Source: JAEUMY01 sp031394355 (GTDB lineage Bacteria; Pseudomonadota; Gammaproteobacteria; Burkholderiales; Usitatibacteraceae). Taken from it: a stretch of DNA of 64,000 nucleotides. Positions 33,988 through 42,778 of this stretch are shown piece by piece. The position numbers were made by a program, and so were the translations under genes. The stretch covers positions 1 to 64,000 of the forward strand of contig JANNSU010000059.1 in assembly GCA_031394355.1 (NCBI GenBank), read 5' to 3'. The first letter of the stretch is position 1; each line of letters opens with the position of its first letter. The notes under the pieces are model-generated. The model did no database searches, was not told the DNA's origin, and saw only the letters and a list, made by a program, of their open reading frames with translations.

Positions 33988-36258
33988 TCAGAAAGAGTAG
34001 CGCAGATTCACACCATAGAAGCGCTCGTCGTCACGCGGCACGGAACGCTGGGTATTGGCACCCGGCAACAGGAAGGCGGAATACGACTTGTCGCCGAGAT
34101 TCTTGCCGACCAGCGACACGCGCCAGCTGTCACGAGACAACGCGACGAATGCGTTGAAAATGCGATAGCTGGGTTGAATCGTGTTGGGCGACGTGGACAA
34201 ATCAAACTGCACTTCGCTGGAGTAGGTGGTGTCCGCACCGATGTTGAGACGCATGCCGTTGGCGAGATCCGTCCACCAGTTGGCCCGTACCACACCCTTC
34301 CAGTCCGGTGCAGAGGGCAGTGGCTGGCCGTCGAGGCTCGGACAGGCGGCGCCGGCCGGGCAGTTGAAGCGATCCACCCGGGCCTTGGTGTTGGCCAGCG
34401 AGACCGCCACCGTGAACTGGCGCGATACCTTGGCCTCGAGATCGAGCTCGAATCCCTTGGTGGAGATGTCTCCTGCGTTGATGAAGCGCGTGACCACCGT
34501 GCCGGCAACAAGATCGGGATAGTTGGCCTGATAGCCCTTGTACTTGGTATCGAACGCGGCCAGATTGAGCGTCATGCGCCCATCCAGCAGCGTGGACTTG
34601 AGGCCGATCTCATAGCCCTTTGAGGTTTCCGGCTCCAGCGCCAGATCTGCAGTCGAGGTCATGTTGAAAAACGCGTTGTAGGCCGGGCCCTTGTAGCCGC
34701 GCGAGAACGTGGCGTACACCATGACATTCTTGGACAGGTCGAACTGCGGTCCGATGCGACCGGAGACACCGGTTTCCTCGGTGGAGCCGGTGGTTCTGAG
34801 GCGTGTCGGCTGGACACCGGGAATGGCGGCGGCGGCCGTGGAAAAACGGCTGTGGTAGTAGGAGAGCTCGTCAGAGGTGTAGCGCAGCCCGAAGATGCCG
34901 CGCAGCGACGGGCTCACGTGGAAGGTGGCCTCACCGAAGAGCGAGGTGCTCTCCGACAGTGTGCCGTACTCGGCTCGTCCGAAGTCGTCCAGGGTCGCGG
35001 CGCAAGGGGTGAGCCCGTTGGGCAGCGCGGTCAGGGTACCGTTGCAGCGTGCGACATCGCGCCGATAGATCTCGTCGGTCTCGTTACGCATGAAGTACGC
35101 GCCCACCACATAGTCGAATGACTTGCCCTTGGTCGAGGCGAAACGAAACTCCTGGGTGAACACGTCCGACTTCAATTCGCCGCGATCGGAAAGCTGTGCA
35201 ACCTGGCTGGACAGGGGCGTACGCGCGGTGCCATCGATGTCCTGGAACTGGGTATTGCGCCATTCGCGCAGGGCGGTGATCGAGGTGAATGTGCCGCCTT
35301 TCATGTTCCAGTCCACCTGGGCCGAGACACCGCTGTTGGTGTCGTGGACACGCTCATCGACATCAGTGGAGACGGCGCGGTTGTCGAGACTCGGCACGAT
35401 GGGCGCAATGGTGGCGGCGATGGCCGCGCTGGAGCGTACATAGGGTCCGCGAATGCCATTGTCATCGCCGCGCGTGTAGTCACCGATGAGGGTGACCTTG
35501 ACGTCCTTGGCTGGTTTGACTTCGAACTTGACCCGGGCACCCGAACGGTCGTAGCCGTTTACCTTGCGGCCCAGAAAGGTGTTGTCGACGTTGCCGTCAT
35601 ACTCGCCAACAAAGGCATTGAGAGAGGCGAGTACGCCATTGGTCAGCTCGCCTGAAATCCCGGCACGCACGCGCTGCTCACGGCCCTGGAAGTAGGACAG
35701 ATCCACAAAGCGCTCAAGCGTGCTCGATATCGGGGTGGAAACGATGTTCAGCACACCCGCTGATGCATTCTTGCCAAACAGCGTGCCCTGTGGCCCACGC
35801 AGGACTTCGATGCGATCTATGTCCATGAGATCAAGCGTCGCCATGCCAGGACGGGGAAACACGACACCGTCCACGACAGTGGACACAGTGGGCTCGACAC
35901 CCGGCGATGTGGAGATGGTGCCCACACCGCGAATGAACAGTGCGGTGTCCTTGTTCGAAGCGTTGGCGCGGAAGTTCAGCGTAGGCACCTGCGAGGTAAT
36001 GGTGCTCACGTTATTCAGATTGAGCTGCTCCAGGCGCTCACCGGAAATCACCGTGACCGCGACCGGCACGTCCTGGATGGACTCTTCGCGCTTGGTCGCC
36101 GTGACCGTGATCCGGTCCAGCTTTTCATCATCCTTTTTTGGCGCGGCTGGCGCTTGCTGGGCCTGGGCGGCACTGGCAAGCAAGGTGGCGATGGCGGCAG
36201 CGATGGGCAGCACCCGGAACAGCGGGCGGCGGAACTTCGGGCAGGATGTGGTTTTCAT
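33988..36258 (-). CDS. TonB-dependent outer-membrane receptor
   Basis: A signal peptide (LPIAAAIATLLASAAQA) and a Q/P-rich spacer are followed by a plug domain (DRITVTATKREESIQDVPVA, then IDRIEVLRGPQGTLFGKNASAG). A 22-strand barrel follows, ending in the outer-membrane signature VNLRYSF. The 756-residue protein would take up a bulky or scarce ligand. Its position at the head of the glycoside operon suggests the same substrate as the ABC importer. The start at 36258 has GAGGAG upstream; the frame also opens at 36333. An operator-like site lies about 126 bases upstream of the start. Confidence 0.9.
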   Translation of the reverse strand: MKTTSCPKFRRPLFRVLPIAAAIATLLASAAQAQQAPAAPKKDDEKLDRITVTATKREESIQDVPVAVTVISGERLEQLNLNNVSTITSQVPTLNFRANASNKDTALFIRGVGTISTSPGVEPTVSTVVDGVVFPRPGMATLDLMDIDRIEVLRGPQGTLFGKNASAGVLNIVSTPISSTLERFVDLSYFQGREQRVRAGISGELTNGVLASLNAFVGEYDGNVDNTFLGRKVNGYDRSGARVKFEVKPAKDVKVTLIGDYTRGDDNGIRGPYVRSSAAIAATIAPIVPSLDNRAVSTDVDERVHDTNSGVSAQVDWNMKGGTFTSITALREWRNTQFQDIDGTARTPLSSQVAQLSDRGELKSDVFTQEFRFASTKGKSFDYVVGAYFMRNETDEIYRRDVARCNGTLTALPNGLTPCAATLDDFGRAEYGTLSESTSLFGEATFHVSPSLRGIFGLRYTSDELSYYHSRFSTAAAAIPGVQPTRLRTTGSTEETGVSGRIGPQFDLSKNVMVYATFSRGYKGPAYNAFFNMTSTADLALEPETSKGYEIGLKSTLLDGRMTLNLAAFDTKYKGYQANYPDLVAGTVVTRFINAGDISTKGFELDLEAKVSRQFTVAVSLANTKARVDRFNCPAGAACPSLDGQPLPSAPDWKGVVRANWWTDLANGMRLNIGADTTYSSEVQFDLSTSPNTIQPSYRIFNAFVALSRDSWRVSLVGKNLGDKSYSAFLLPGANTQRSVPRDDERFYGVNLRYSF

Positions 36259-36373
36259 GGGTCTCCTCGCGATGGGGCGGATTTTCAGTGTTGTGGGGCA
36301 CCGATCTGCGTCGGCGCTCGCAATGGCGTGCAATCGCTTGTCACTTTTCCATACTAGGCAGCAGCCGGACTAA

Positions 36374-36397
36374 AGTCAAGTAGGTGATCTAGATGAC
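36374..36397. promoter_or_regulatory. Operator-like motif upstream of the TonB receptor operon
   Basis: The sequence from AGTCAAG to GATGAC holds the near-perfect palindrome GTGATCTAGATGAC (36384-36397) and closely matches the site in the suyA/gntR promoter (21381-21404). A 10-base fragment of it (TCAAGTAGGT, 37449-37458) recurs just upstream of the ComC-like gene start. The presumed binder is the GntR protein encoded at 21436. Confidence 0.65.
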
Positions 36398-36428
36398 TCG
36401 GGCCGGGCAGACCACCACCCTGGGGGCG

Positions 36429-37439
36429 TCAGGGTGCCGGGCGCGCCAGGCCCTCGAGTTCCGCGATCAGGGCATCTGGCATGTTCAGCCCGGACGCCAG
36501 GTTGTCGCGATGCAGTGCCAGGCGGCGCGCGCCCGGCAGCCTGACCTCCGCGTCCTGCGTCATGATCTCGACGAGGTAGACCAGTCTGTCCTGAAAGACA
36601 TCGCTGCCTGCCAGCGCCGCCGGGTCAATCACGAGAAATCCATGTCCGAGTCGGGCCTGGTTGCCTGTCTTGGAAAAGAAACTTTCTGCCTCGAATGCAA
36701 AGGCGCTGCCGGTGAGCGCCACGCAGAGCAGTTCGATCGTCAACGCAAGCATTGCGCCCTTTGCGCCCCCCATCGGCACCATCATGCCGGCCAACCCGAT
36801 ATTGGGATCGGTTGTGGGTTGGCCGCTGGCATCCAGCGCCCAGCCTTCGGGAATGGTGCGACCTTCTCGTGCGGCGACCATGAGCTTGCCGCGCGCCACC
36901 TCCGACAAGGAGAGATCGATCGAGATTGGGTCGCCGTCACGGCGCGGAAACACGGCAGCAATGGGATTGGTGCCGAAGAGGGCTCGCTTTCCGCCGGGCA
37001 TGGGCATCGCCCCGGGGGAATTGCTGAAGCCGATTCCCACCATGCCCGCTGCCGCAACGGGATCAAGGTGGATGGCTGCCATGCCGAAGTGATTGCTGTT
37101 GGCGATGGCTGCAAAGCCGATCCCGAACTCGCGTGCGCGGGACATGGCTTCGGCAATTGCTAGGTCGCAAGCGGGGTAGGCGAGACCATTGCCCGCATCG
37201 ATCAGTACGGTTGCACCTTTTGTCTTGCGAATATTCGCAATGGCATCCCCCACGACTCGGCCGTTTCGCAGATGCGCACAGTAAAGGGGAATACGGCCTG
37301 TTCCGTGCGAGGCAATGCCTTGCAGGTCTGCCGAAACGAGCGCACGCGCGGTGGCTGTCGCGGCGGCGGTGGAAGCGCCTGACGCGATGAGCGCATCAAC
37401 GGCCAGTTGTTGCAGAGCATCAGCGGACAGGACGGCCAT
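36429..37439 (-). CDS. LDH2/MDH2 family dehydrogenase, ComC-like
   Basis: A 336-residue NAD(P)-dependent dehydrogenase of the malate/L-lactate (type 2) family: SADLQGIASHGTGRIPLY, the catalytic His in ANSNHFGMAAIHL, and NPIAAVFP with a GGAKGAMLA helix. ComC of this family makes or oxidises (R)-sulfolactate; others act on lactate, malate or ureidoglycolate. Being encoded beside a SlcC-like dehydrogenase and under the same apparent regulation as SuyAB favours sulfolactate, but that is context-based. The palindrome at 37225 gives ANIR. It precedes the TonB receptor on the same strand. Confidence 0.72.
   Translation of the reverse strand: MAVLSADALQQLAVDALIASGASTAAATATARALVSADLQGIASHGTGRIPLYCAHLRNGRVVGDAIANIRKTKGATVLIDAGNGLAYPACDLAIAEAMSRAREFGIGFAAIANSNHFGMAAIHLDPVAAAGMVGIGFSNSPGAMPMPGGKRALFGTNPIAAVFPRRDGDPISIDLSLSEVARGKLMVAAREGRTIPEGWALDASGQPTTDPNIGLAGMMVPMGGAKGAMLALTIELLCVALTGSAFAFEAESFFSKTGNQARLGHGFLVIDPAALAGSDVFQDRLVYLVEIMTQDAEVRLPGARRLALHRDNLASGLNMPDALIAELEGLARPAP
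37225..37240. repeat. Dispersed palindrome, 16-bp form
   Basis: TTGCGAATATTCGCAA inside the ComC-like gene, read as Ala-Asn-Ile-Arg. Confidence 0.9.
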
Positions 37440-37497
37440 GGCTGTTACCTCAAGTAGGTCGGGGAATGTTGTGGGTGATGCCTGCCAGGACTGACGG

Positions 37498-38427
37498 TCA
37501 CTGGGCCATCAGCGCTTCGGCAACACGCGTGGCAATGAGCGAGGACACGCGCTGATTGGACTCCGTGGTGACGCCGGCAATGTGCGGCGTGAGCAGGAGA
37601 TTCGGCGCACCTTCGAGCGGGCTTCCGGCAGGCAGCGGCTCGGAGACGAAGACATCCAGCGCGGCACCGGCCAGCCTGCCGCCACGCAATGCGTCAGCGA
37701 GCGCCGACTCATCGATGATGCCGCCTCGCGCCGTGTTGATGAGTACTGCGCCTGATTTCATGCGCGCGAGGCGCGTGGCATCCAGCAGGTTGCGGGTACT
37801 GGGCAGCAACGGTACATGCAGGCTGACCACATCGGACTGGGACAGCAAGTCATCCAGTGCCATGGGCGTCGTGGCGTGGTCGCGCCAGTGCGGGTCCGCA
37901 TGGGTCAGCGCCGGGTCGTTGGCCACAACGGTCATGCCGAGCGACCTGGCCAGAAGCGCCGTGTGGCGGCCAATGCCGCCGAAGCCGACAAGTCCCAACG
38001 TCTTGCCTGCCAGCTCTCGACCATTGGAGAGCGCCGCGCGGGGCCATTTGCCGCCTGCCACCGCATCGCTCGACAGATAGGTGCCACGCAGCAGGATGAA
38101 GGCGGTGCCGATGACATATTCGGCAACTGCCACCGTATTGGCGCCGGTCGCAGGAATGACGTCGATACCACGGGCAGCGCAGGCATCCGTATCGATGTTG
38201 TCCAACCCCACGCCCAATCGACCCACCACCCGGAGCTGTCGGGCAGCTGCGAGCAGATCCCCGCGCACCTGGGTCCGGTTGCGCACCACGAGCGCAGCAC
38301 AACTCGCCACCCGCTCCGCCAGTTCAGCGGGTCGATCCACCAGCGCAGGGTCGTAGTGAACATCGAAACGGCTGGCAAGCTGCTGCACAGCATCGGCGTC
38401 CATGAATTCAGAGATAACGATTCGCAT
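37498..38427 (-). CDS. D-2-hydroxyacid dehydrogenase, SlcC-like
   Basis: The 309-residue protein has the PGDH-type double Rossmann fold: cofactor motif GLVGFGGIG, catalytic Arg in INTARGGIID and the His-bearing LLTPHIAG. Its N-terminus (RIVISEFMDADAVQQL, then YDPALVD, VVRNRTQV and GRLGVGLDNID) resembles (S)-sulfolactate dehydrogenase SlcC as I remember it. SlcC oxidises (S)-sulfolactate to sulfopyruvate, which ComC can reduce to the (R)-form used by SuyAB. The start at 38427 (MRIVISEF) is chosen from family length over 38559. Phosphoglycerate or another hydroxyacid remains possible. Confidence 0.7.
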   Translation of the reverse strand: MRIVISEFMDADAVQQLASRFDVHYDPALVDRPAELAERVASCAALVVRNRTQVRGDLLAAARQLRVVGRLGVGLDNIDTDACAARGIDVIPATGANTVAVAEYVIGTAFILLRGTYLSSDAVAGGKWPRAALSNGRELAGKTLGLVGFGGIGRHTALLARSLGMTVVANDPALTHADPHWRDHATTPMALDDLLSQSDVVSLHVPLLPSTRNLLDATRLARMKSGAVLINTARGGIIDESALADALRGGRLAGAALDVFVSEPLPAGSPLEGAPNLLLTPHIAGVTTESNQRVSSLIATRVAEALMAQ

Positions 38428-38689
38428 GGCAATGTCCGTGACAAATGGATGGATGACGATTGATGGGGTTGCGGGCCAGAGCGAGGCTAAGCAAGCCACC
38501 AAAGCTGAAGGCCGCAAAGATACACGAGCACGGATTTGTGTGTGAGCCGTAACGGCCAAGGCGATGTTGCAACATGGTTCTTTGTGTCGCGGGCAAGGGG
38601 CACCGCTGCCGCTCGAAAAGCGAAGACAGCCCGCCGCTCTGTCATCATTCGGGTCTCATTCAACTTTCGTCGCTGATCCTGCACCGCAC

Positions 38690-39586
38690 ATGTCCACAGC
38701 CCTCCTCCTGCTACCCGATTTCGCCATGATCCTCGCAGGCTGGTTGTTGCACCGGTCCGGCAAATTCACCCGGCCGTTCTGGGAGGGGCTGGAGCGGCTC
38801 ATCTACTTCGTGCTGTTTCCGGCGCTGCTGTTTCAGTCGTTGGCAAAGAACCGGATCGACTTTGCCGTTGCCGGCCCGGCCATGCTGGCAGCCCTTGGCG
38901 TGGTAACTACCGGCATCGTGCTGGGCTGGTTGGGCAAGTGGCTCCTCAAGCCCGACCCGCGAATATTCGCATCCGGCGTGCAGACTGCGTTCCGGTTCAA
39001 TTCCTACATCGGCCTCGCCGTGGCAAGCCGCCTGTACGGGGAGGCAGGTCTGGCTGCCTTCGCCATCATCGTCGCCGTGGCCGTGCCGCTCGCGAATGTT
39101 GCGTCCGTGTGGGCTCTTTCACAGCACGCGGAGAGCAACTTCTTCAAGGAGCTGGCGAAGAATCCATTGCTGATCGCCACCTTGGCGGGGGTGGCCTGGA
39201 GCTTCACAGGCTGGAGCATCCCGGATCCGATCAGCGTGACGCTGACCCGCATGGGCGCCGCGTCGCTGGCCTGCGGTCTCCTCGCAGTAGGCGCCGCACT
39301 GACGCTGGAGAGTGCTGGCCGACATGCCCCCATCATCGGCTGGTTTCTATCAGTGAAAATGCTGGCGCTGCCCGTGGCGGCGTGGCTGCTCGGCACGGCG
39401 CTGGGGATGAGCGGGGTCTACTTCCAGGTGCTCGTGATGTTCGGCGCGCTGCCGACCGCAACGTCTGCCTACGTGCTGGCCGTGCGCATGGGCGGGGATG
39501 GCAAGAGTGTGGCGCTCATCATCTCGCTCTCGACGTTGATCGGGATGATCACGCTGCCGGTGGCGGTGGGGTTGATGTTCCGCTAG
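38690..39586 (+). CDS. AEC family transporter
   Basis: A 298-residue membrane protein with about ten helices of the auxin-efflux-carrier family: LLLPDFAMILAGWLLHRSGK at the start and LVMFGALPTATSAYVLAVRMGGD near the end. Bacterial members move malonate, malate and other small carboxylates. It is divergent from the SlcC-like gene and may carry one of the pathway acids, but that is only proximity. It ends with a four-base convergent overlap with the next gene. Confidence 0.85.
   Translation: MSTALLLLPDFAMILAGWLLHRSGKFTRPFWEGLERLIYFVLFPALLFQSLAKNRIDFAVAGPAMLAALGVVTTGIVLGWLGKWLLKPDPRIFASGVQTAFRFNSYIGLAVASRLYGEAGLAAFAIIVAVAVPLANVASVWALSQHAESNFFKELAKNPLLIATLAGVAWSFTGWSIPDPISVTLTRMGAASLACGLLAVGAALTLESAGRHAPIIGWFLSVKMLALPVAAWLLGTALGMSGVYFQVLVMFGALPTATSAYVLAVRMGGDGKSVALIISLSTLIGMITLPVAVGLMFR
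38959..38970. repeat. Dispersed palindrome GCGAATATTCGC
   Basis: Inside the AEC transporter gene, read as Arg-Ile-Phe-Ala, in a cytoplasmic loop. Confidence 0.9.
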
Positions 39587-40335
39587 CTACCGAGGGTTCG
39601 CTTGGCGACATCGAGCCATTCGAGCTCGCCCGCATGCTGGATGTTGAAGCGTTTGGCATGTTCGACAACGCCTTGCAGGACCTCTTGGGCCTGCTTTGTG
39701 TGTCCCAGCTCACGTAACAACAGGCCGTAGCGCGTGCGGGACTCAAGTCCGACTGTGTCTTTCACCAGTACCTCGTAGCGACTCGCCGCTGCCAATCTGT
39801 CGCCGGTCGCCGCCAGGCCGCGCGCCTCAAGCAACGCCAACTCCGCGACGCGGAAACCCGGTTCCGTGGATTGGATGTCCCTGACCATGGCGAGGCTGCG
39901 CGCCGCGCTTGTCGTGTCCGCCTCGCCACGAAGCAGGGTATTGGCAAGACGCATGCGAATATTCGCATCGTTCGCATAGGGCCCACTCAAGGCGCTGTCA
40001 TAGAGCTTCACCGCTTCGTCCAACATGCCTGCGTGTTCACACTCTTCGGCCAATGCGAGTTTGTTGTCGATGCTGCCACACACTTCCAATTCTTCAGCGC
40101 GGCGTTTCAACTCCGCGTCAGGCTGGAATGCCTTCACAACATTCTTAACCACCTTCTGTGCTGCGCGCTCCTGTTGGCTGCCGGGCATCACCTCAACCAG
40201 CATGTAGATGATGGAACCCAGAACCGGAAAGCTGAGGATGATGAATGCCCACCAATACGGCCTGCGAGTACGAAAGACATGGACGATGAAATAGATCTGT
40301 ACGGCAATAACCAGTGCGGCAAGAATGTAGGGCAT
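39583..40335 (-). CDS. PLDc_N-like membrane anchor with TPR domain
   Basis: The 250-residue protein begins with two hydrophobic helices in the order seen in the cardiolipin-synthase N-terminal (PLDc_N) domain (YWWAFIILSFPVLGSIIYML), then carries helical TPR-like repeats (KLALAEECEHAGMLDEAVKLY, then ANIRMRLANTLLRGEAD). There is no phospholipase HKD motif, so it is a membrane-tethered interaction protein of unknown partner. I took the start at 40335 because the frame further upstream runs into the rplS terminator. Confidence 0.7.
   Translation of the reverse strand: MPYILAALVIAVQIYFIVHVFRTRRPYWWAFIILSFPVLGSIIYMLVEVMPGSQQERAAQKVVKNVVKAFQPDAELKRRAEELEVCGSIDNKLALAEECEHAGMLDEAVKLYDSALSGPYANDANIRMRLANTLLRGEADTTSAARSLAMVRDIQSTEPGFRVAELALLEARGLAATGDRLAAASRYEVLVKDTVGLESRTRYGLLLRELGHTKQAQEVLQGVVEHAKRFNIQHAGELEWLDVAKRTLGS
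39953..39968. repeat. Dispersed palindrome, 16-bp form
   Basis: ATGCGAATATTCGCAT inside the TPR protein gene, read as Ala-Asn-Ile-Arg. Confidence 0.9.
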
Positions 40336-40391
40336 GGTGTTGGGGCGGATCGGCAGATGCGAAAGAAGGAATTCTAGTTGATGAATCCAAC

Positions 40392-40421
40392 AAAAAGGCG
40401 CCCCGAGGGGCGCCCTTTTTT
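40392..40421. terminator. Terminator of the rpsP-rimM-trmD-rplS operon
   Basis: The GC-rich stem GGCGCCC/GGGCGCC with a tight loop is flanked by A5 on the left and T6 on the right. Read on the minus strand it ends the ribosomal operon 17 bases after rplS. Confidence 0.9.
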
Positions 40422-40437
40422 GCATGCCTGAAGAAAA

Positions 40438-40845
40438 TTACTTCTTCTCTTCGGCAGCCTTGGCCACTTCCGGCAGCATGTCCTGCACGTTGGCCTTGAG
40501 CTTTTCCTTGATGCGCGCGGACTTGCCCGAACGGTCGCGGAGGTAGTACAGCTTTGCGCGGCGCACGTCACCCTTCCGCTTCACCTCTATGGAGGCGATG
40601 GAGGGGGAGTAGACCTGGAACGTACGCTCGACACCTTCGCCCGAGGAAATCTTGCGGACGATGAAGCTGGAGTTGAGGCCGCGATTGCGCCTGGCGATGA
40701 CGACACCTTCGTAGGCCTGCACGCGCTTGCGCTCGCCTTCGATGACGTTCACGTTCACGATCACCGTGTCGCCGGGGGCGAAATTCGGGATCTTCTTTCC
40801 CAGGCGGGCAATTTCTTCCTGCTCGAGTTGCATAATCAGATTCAT
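40438..40845 (-). CDS. rplS: 50S ribosomal protein L19
   Basis: A 135-residue L19: MNLIMQLEQEEIAR, GDTVIVNVNVIEGERKRVQA, GVERTFQVYSPSIASIEV and RRAKLYYLRDRSGKSARIKE are all canonical. L19 sits at the 30S-50S interface. The start at 40845 is marked by AAGGA. It is the last gene of rpsP-rimM-trmD-rplS and is followed by a strong terminator. A C-terminal tail of about 20 residues extends past the core. Confidence 0.97.
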   Translation of the reverse strand: MNLIMQLEQEEIARLGKKIPNFAPGDTVIVNVNVIEGERKRVQAYEGVVIARRNRGLNSSFIVRKISSGEGVERTFQVYSPSIASIEVKRKGDVRRAKLYYLRDRSGKSARIKEKLKANVQDMLPEVAKAAEEKK

Positions 40846-40928
40846 GTTGCGTCCTTTCAGTCTGTTGGCCGGTGGCCTTGCCGGTAGAGCGACGTAAGTG
40901 TCGATGCCGGGCTTTTGTTGTTGAATCA

Positions 40929-41723
40929 CTACTGTTGCTGCTGTTCCTGCGCTTGCTTCTCCACTTGCTCCTGCCTGAATTCCTCAAGCAGTTTCAAATC
41001 CTGTTTGTCGAGCGTGTTGGCCTCTTTCGCCGCCTCGATCATCTCTGGCCTGCGCAACCAGGTCCTGCCCAGCGCCTGTTTCCTGCGCCACTTCTCGATG
41101 ACGGCATGGTTGCCTGACTGCAGTACTGCCGGCACCTTGCGGCCCTGCCACTCATCTGGTCGCGTGTAGTGCGGCCAATCCAGCAATCCATCGCCGTACG
41201 AATCCTGGCTGGCCGATTCGCCGTCGTTCAACGCACCGGGCAGCAACCGCACCAGCGCATCGATCAACACCATGGCCGGCAATTCACCGCCGGACAGCAC
41301 GTAATCACCGATCGACACTTCTTCTTCGACGCGCGCCTCGATCAAGCGCTCATCAACCCCTTCATATCGGCCGGCCAGCAGCACCAGACCCGGTGATTCC
41401 TTCAGCCTGCGCACACCGGCATCGGTGAGCGGCTTGGCCTGCGGTGTCAGATAGACAACCTTGCCCGCTACCCCAAGATCCTGCTGCCGCTTGAGCGCCG
41501 CGTCGATCGCGGCATTCAACGGTTCTGCCAGCATCACCATGCCGGGACCGCCGCCGTACGGCCGATCATCAATCGTCCGGTGGTTGTCCTGCACGAAGTC
41601 GCGTGGATTCCACAGCCCCAGCGACCACAACTTCTGCTCCAGTGCCCGCCGCGTGATGCCGTGTTTGGCGACCGCGTCGAACATCTCCGGAAACAGGGTG
41701 ATGACATCAATCTGCATCGCCAC
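40929..41723 (-). CDS. trmD: tRNA (guanine-37-N1)-methyltransferase TrmD
   Basis: A 264-residue SPOUT methyltransferase: IDVITLFPEMFDAV, PYGGGPGMVM, the trefoil-knot segment LLAGRYEGVDERLIE and IGDYVLSGGELPAMVLIDA. It methylates G37 of tRNAs to prevent frameshifting. The C-terminus ends in a Gln/Glu-rich tail (EKQAQEQQQQ) longer than usual. It lies 17 bases after rimM in the conserved order. Confidence 0.97.
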   Translation of the reverse strand: MAMQIDVITLFPEMFDAVAKHGITRRALEQKLWSLGLWNPRDFVQDNHRTIDDRPYGGGPGMVMLAEPLNAAIDAALKRQQDLGVAGKVVYLTPQAKPLTDAGVRRLKESPGLVLLAGRYEGVDERLIEARVEEEVSIGDYVLSGGELPAMVLIDALVRLLPGALNDGESASQDSYGDGLLDWPHYTRPDEWQGRKVPAVLQSGNHAVIEKWRRKQALGRTWLRRPEMIEAAKEANTLDKQDLKLLEEFRQEQVEKQAQEQQQQ

Positions 41724-41740
41724 GTTTCCTGTTCATATCC

Positions 41741-42268
41741 CTACCAATCTTTCTGCCAGTCCACCACGATCTTGCGGGCCTTGAGATCCACTTCATGCAC
41801 GACCTGCTCGGTGTAGGGAACGAGCTGTTCCGCTTGTTCCGTGCTTTCCGCGTTTTCCTTTGTGCCCGATTTCACCACCAGCACATCGTTGGCACCGGTT
41901 TCCAGCAGGCTGTCCACCACACCCAGCGCTTCTCCCGCCAGGTTCACCACATCGAGGCCGATGAGGTCGATCCAGTAGATCGAGTCGTCGAACTCGGGAA
42001 ATGCGCTGCGAGGAAGCGCAACGTCAATGCCACGCATCAGCTCCGCCGCATTGCGATCTTCCACACCTTCCAGCTTGGCGCTGAACCCCAAGTGTACGAG
42101 CTCGGTGTCTTCCACCGCGCACTGCACCCAACTGTTGCCTCGCTTCAGCCACCAGACATCGAAGTTGGCCAGTGCATCGGCCGCTTCGGTGAATGTCTTG
42201 ATCTTGAGCCAGCCCTTGATGCCACGGGGTGCCAGCAGCCGACCCATCACCACCAGGTCGGCCGGCAC
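41741..42268 (-). CDS. rimM: Ribosome maturation factor RimM
   Basis: The 175-residue product has the RimM N-terminal barrel (VVMGRLLAPRGIKGWLKIKTFTE) and the PRC-barrel half (YWIDLIGLDVVNLAGEALGVVDSLLETGANDVLVVK, spread over about 36 residues), ending LKARKIVVDWQKDW. It assists 30S maturation with S19 binding. No ATG fits the family start except one inside the first strand, so I propose GTG at 42268, giving MPADLVVMGR; ATG at 42247 is the alternative. Confidence 0.93.
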   Translation of the reverse strand: MPADLVVMGRLLAPRGIKGWLKIKTFTEAADALANFDVWWLKRGNSWVQCAVEDTELVHLGFSAKLEGVEDRNAAELMRGIDVALPRSAFPEFDDSIYWIDLIGLDVVNLAGEALGVVDSLLETGANDVLVVKSGTKENAESTEQAEQLVPYTEQVVHEVDLKARKIVVDWQKDW

Positions 42269-42293
42269 CTCGGCGGGCGGACTGCCCTGCTGC

Positions 42294-42560
42294 TTACTTG
42301 GCAGCTTGGGGGACGGCTTGCTGCTTGCCACGCTTGATGAGCTTCTGCACGGCGTCGGACGCCTGTGCGCCCCTGGATTCCCAATGGGCGACGCGATCAA
42401 GCGCGATACGGAATTGTTCGGTGCCTTCAGGCGCCATCGGGTTGAAGAAACCCACGCGCTCGATGAAGCGGCCATCACGCGGATTGCGTGAATCGGCAAC
42501 GACGACATAGAAGTAGGGGCGGTTCTTGGAACCACCACGGGACATTCTGATTACGACCAT
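42294..42560 (-). CDS. rpsP: 30S ribosomal protein S16
   Basis: An 88-residue S16: MVVIRMSRGGSKNRPYFYVV, ADSRNPRDGRFIERVGFFNP and a basic C-terminal helix KLIKRGKQ. The start is at 42560 with GGAG upstream. It is the first gene of the operon; the 218 bases upstream to the amidase hold its promoter and no other gene that I can see. Confidence 0.97.
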   Translation of the reverse strand: MVVIRMSRGGSKNRPYFYVVVADSRNPRDGRFIERVGFFNPMAPEGTEQFRIALDRVAHWESRGAQASDAVQKLIKRGKQQAVPQAAK

Positions 42561-42778
42561 GAAAAACTCCTGTCTAAAGTGAAGCCGCCTGATACGGGAC
42601 TTGCCCGGTGCAGGACGGATTCGAATCACTCCGTTGTGAACGGAGAACGGACCTGTTGCGAACAGGGAACGTCCACGCAGGACGGGCGGTGTGGCCAGAA
42701 GCGTGGAAAGCCTTGTATTGTAAGCGAATTCAAGATTCCGACGCAAGCCGACCATCGCATTCGTCCAAAACCCCGCGT

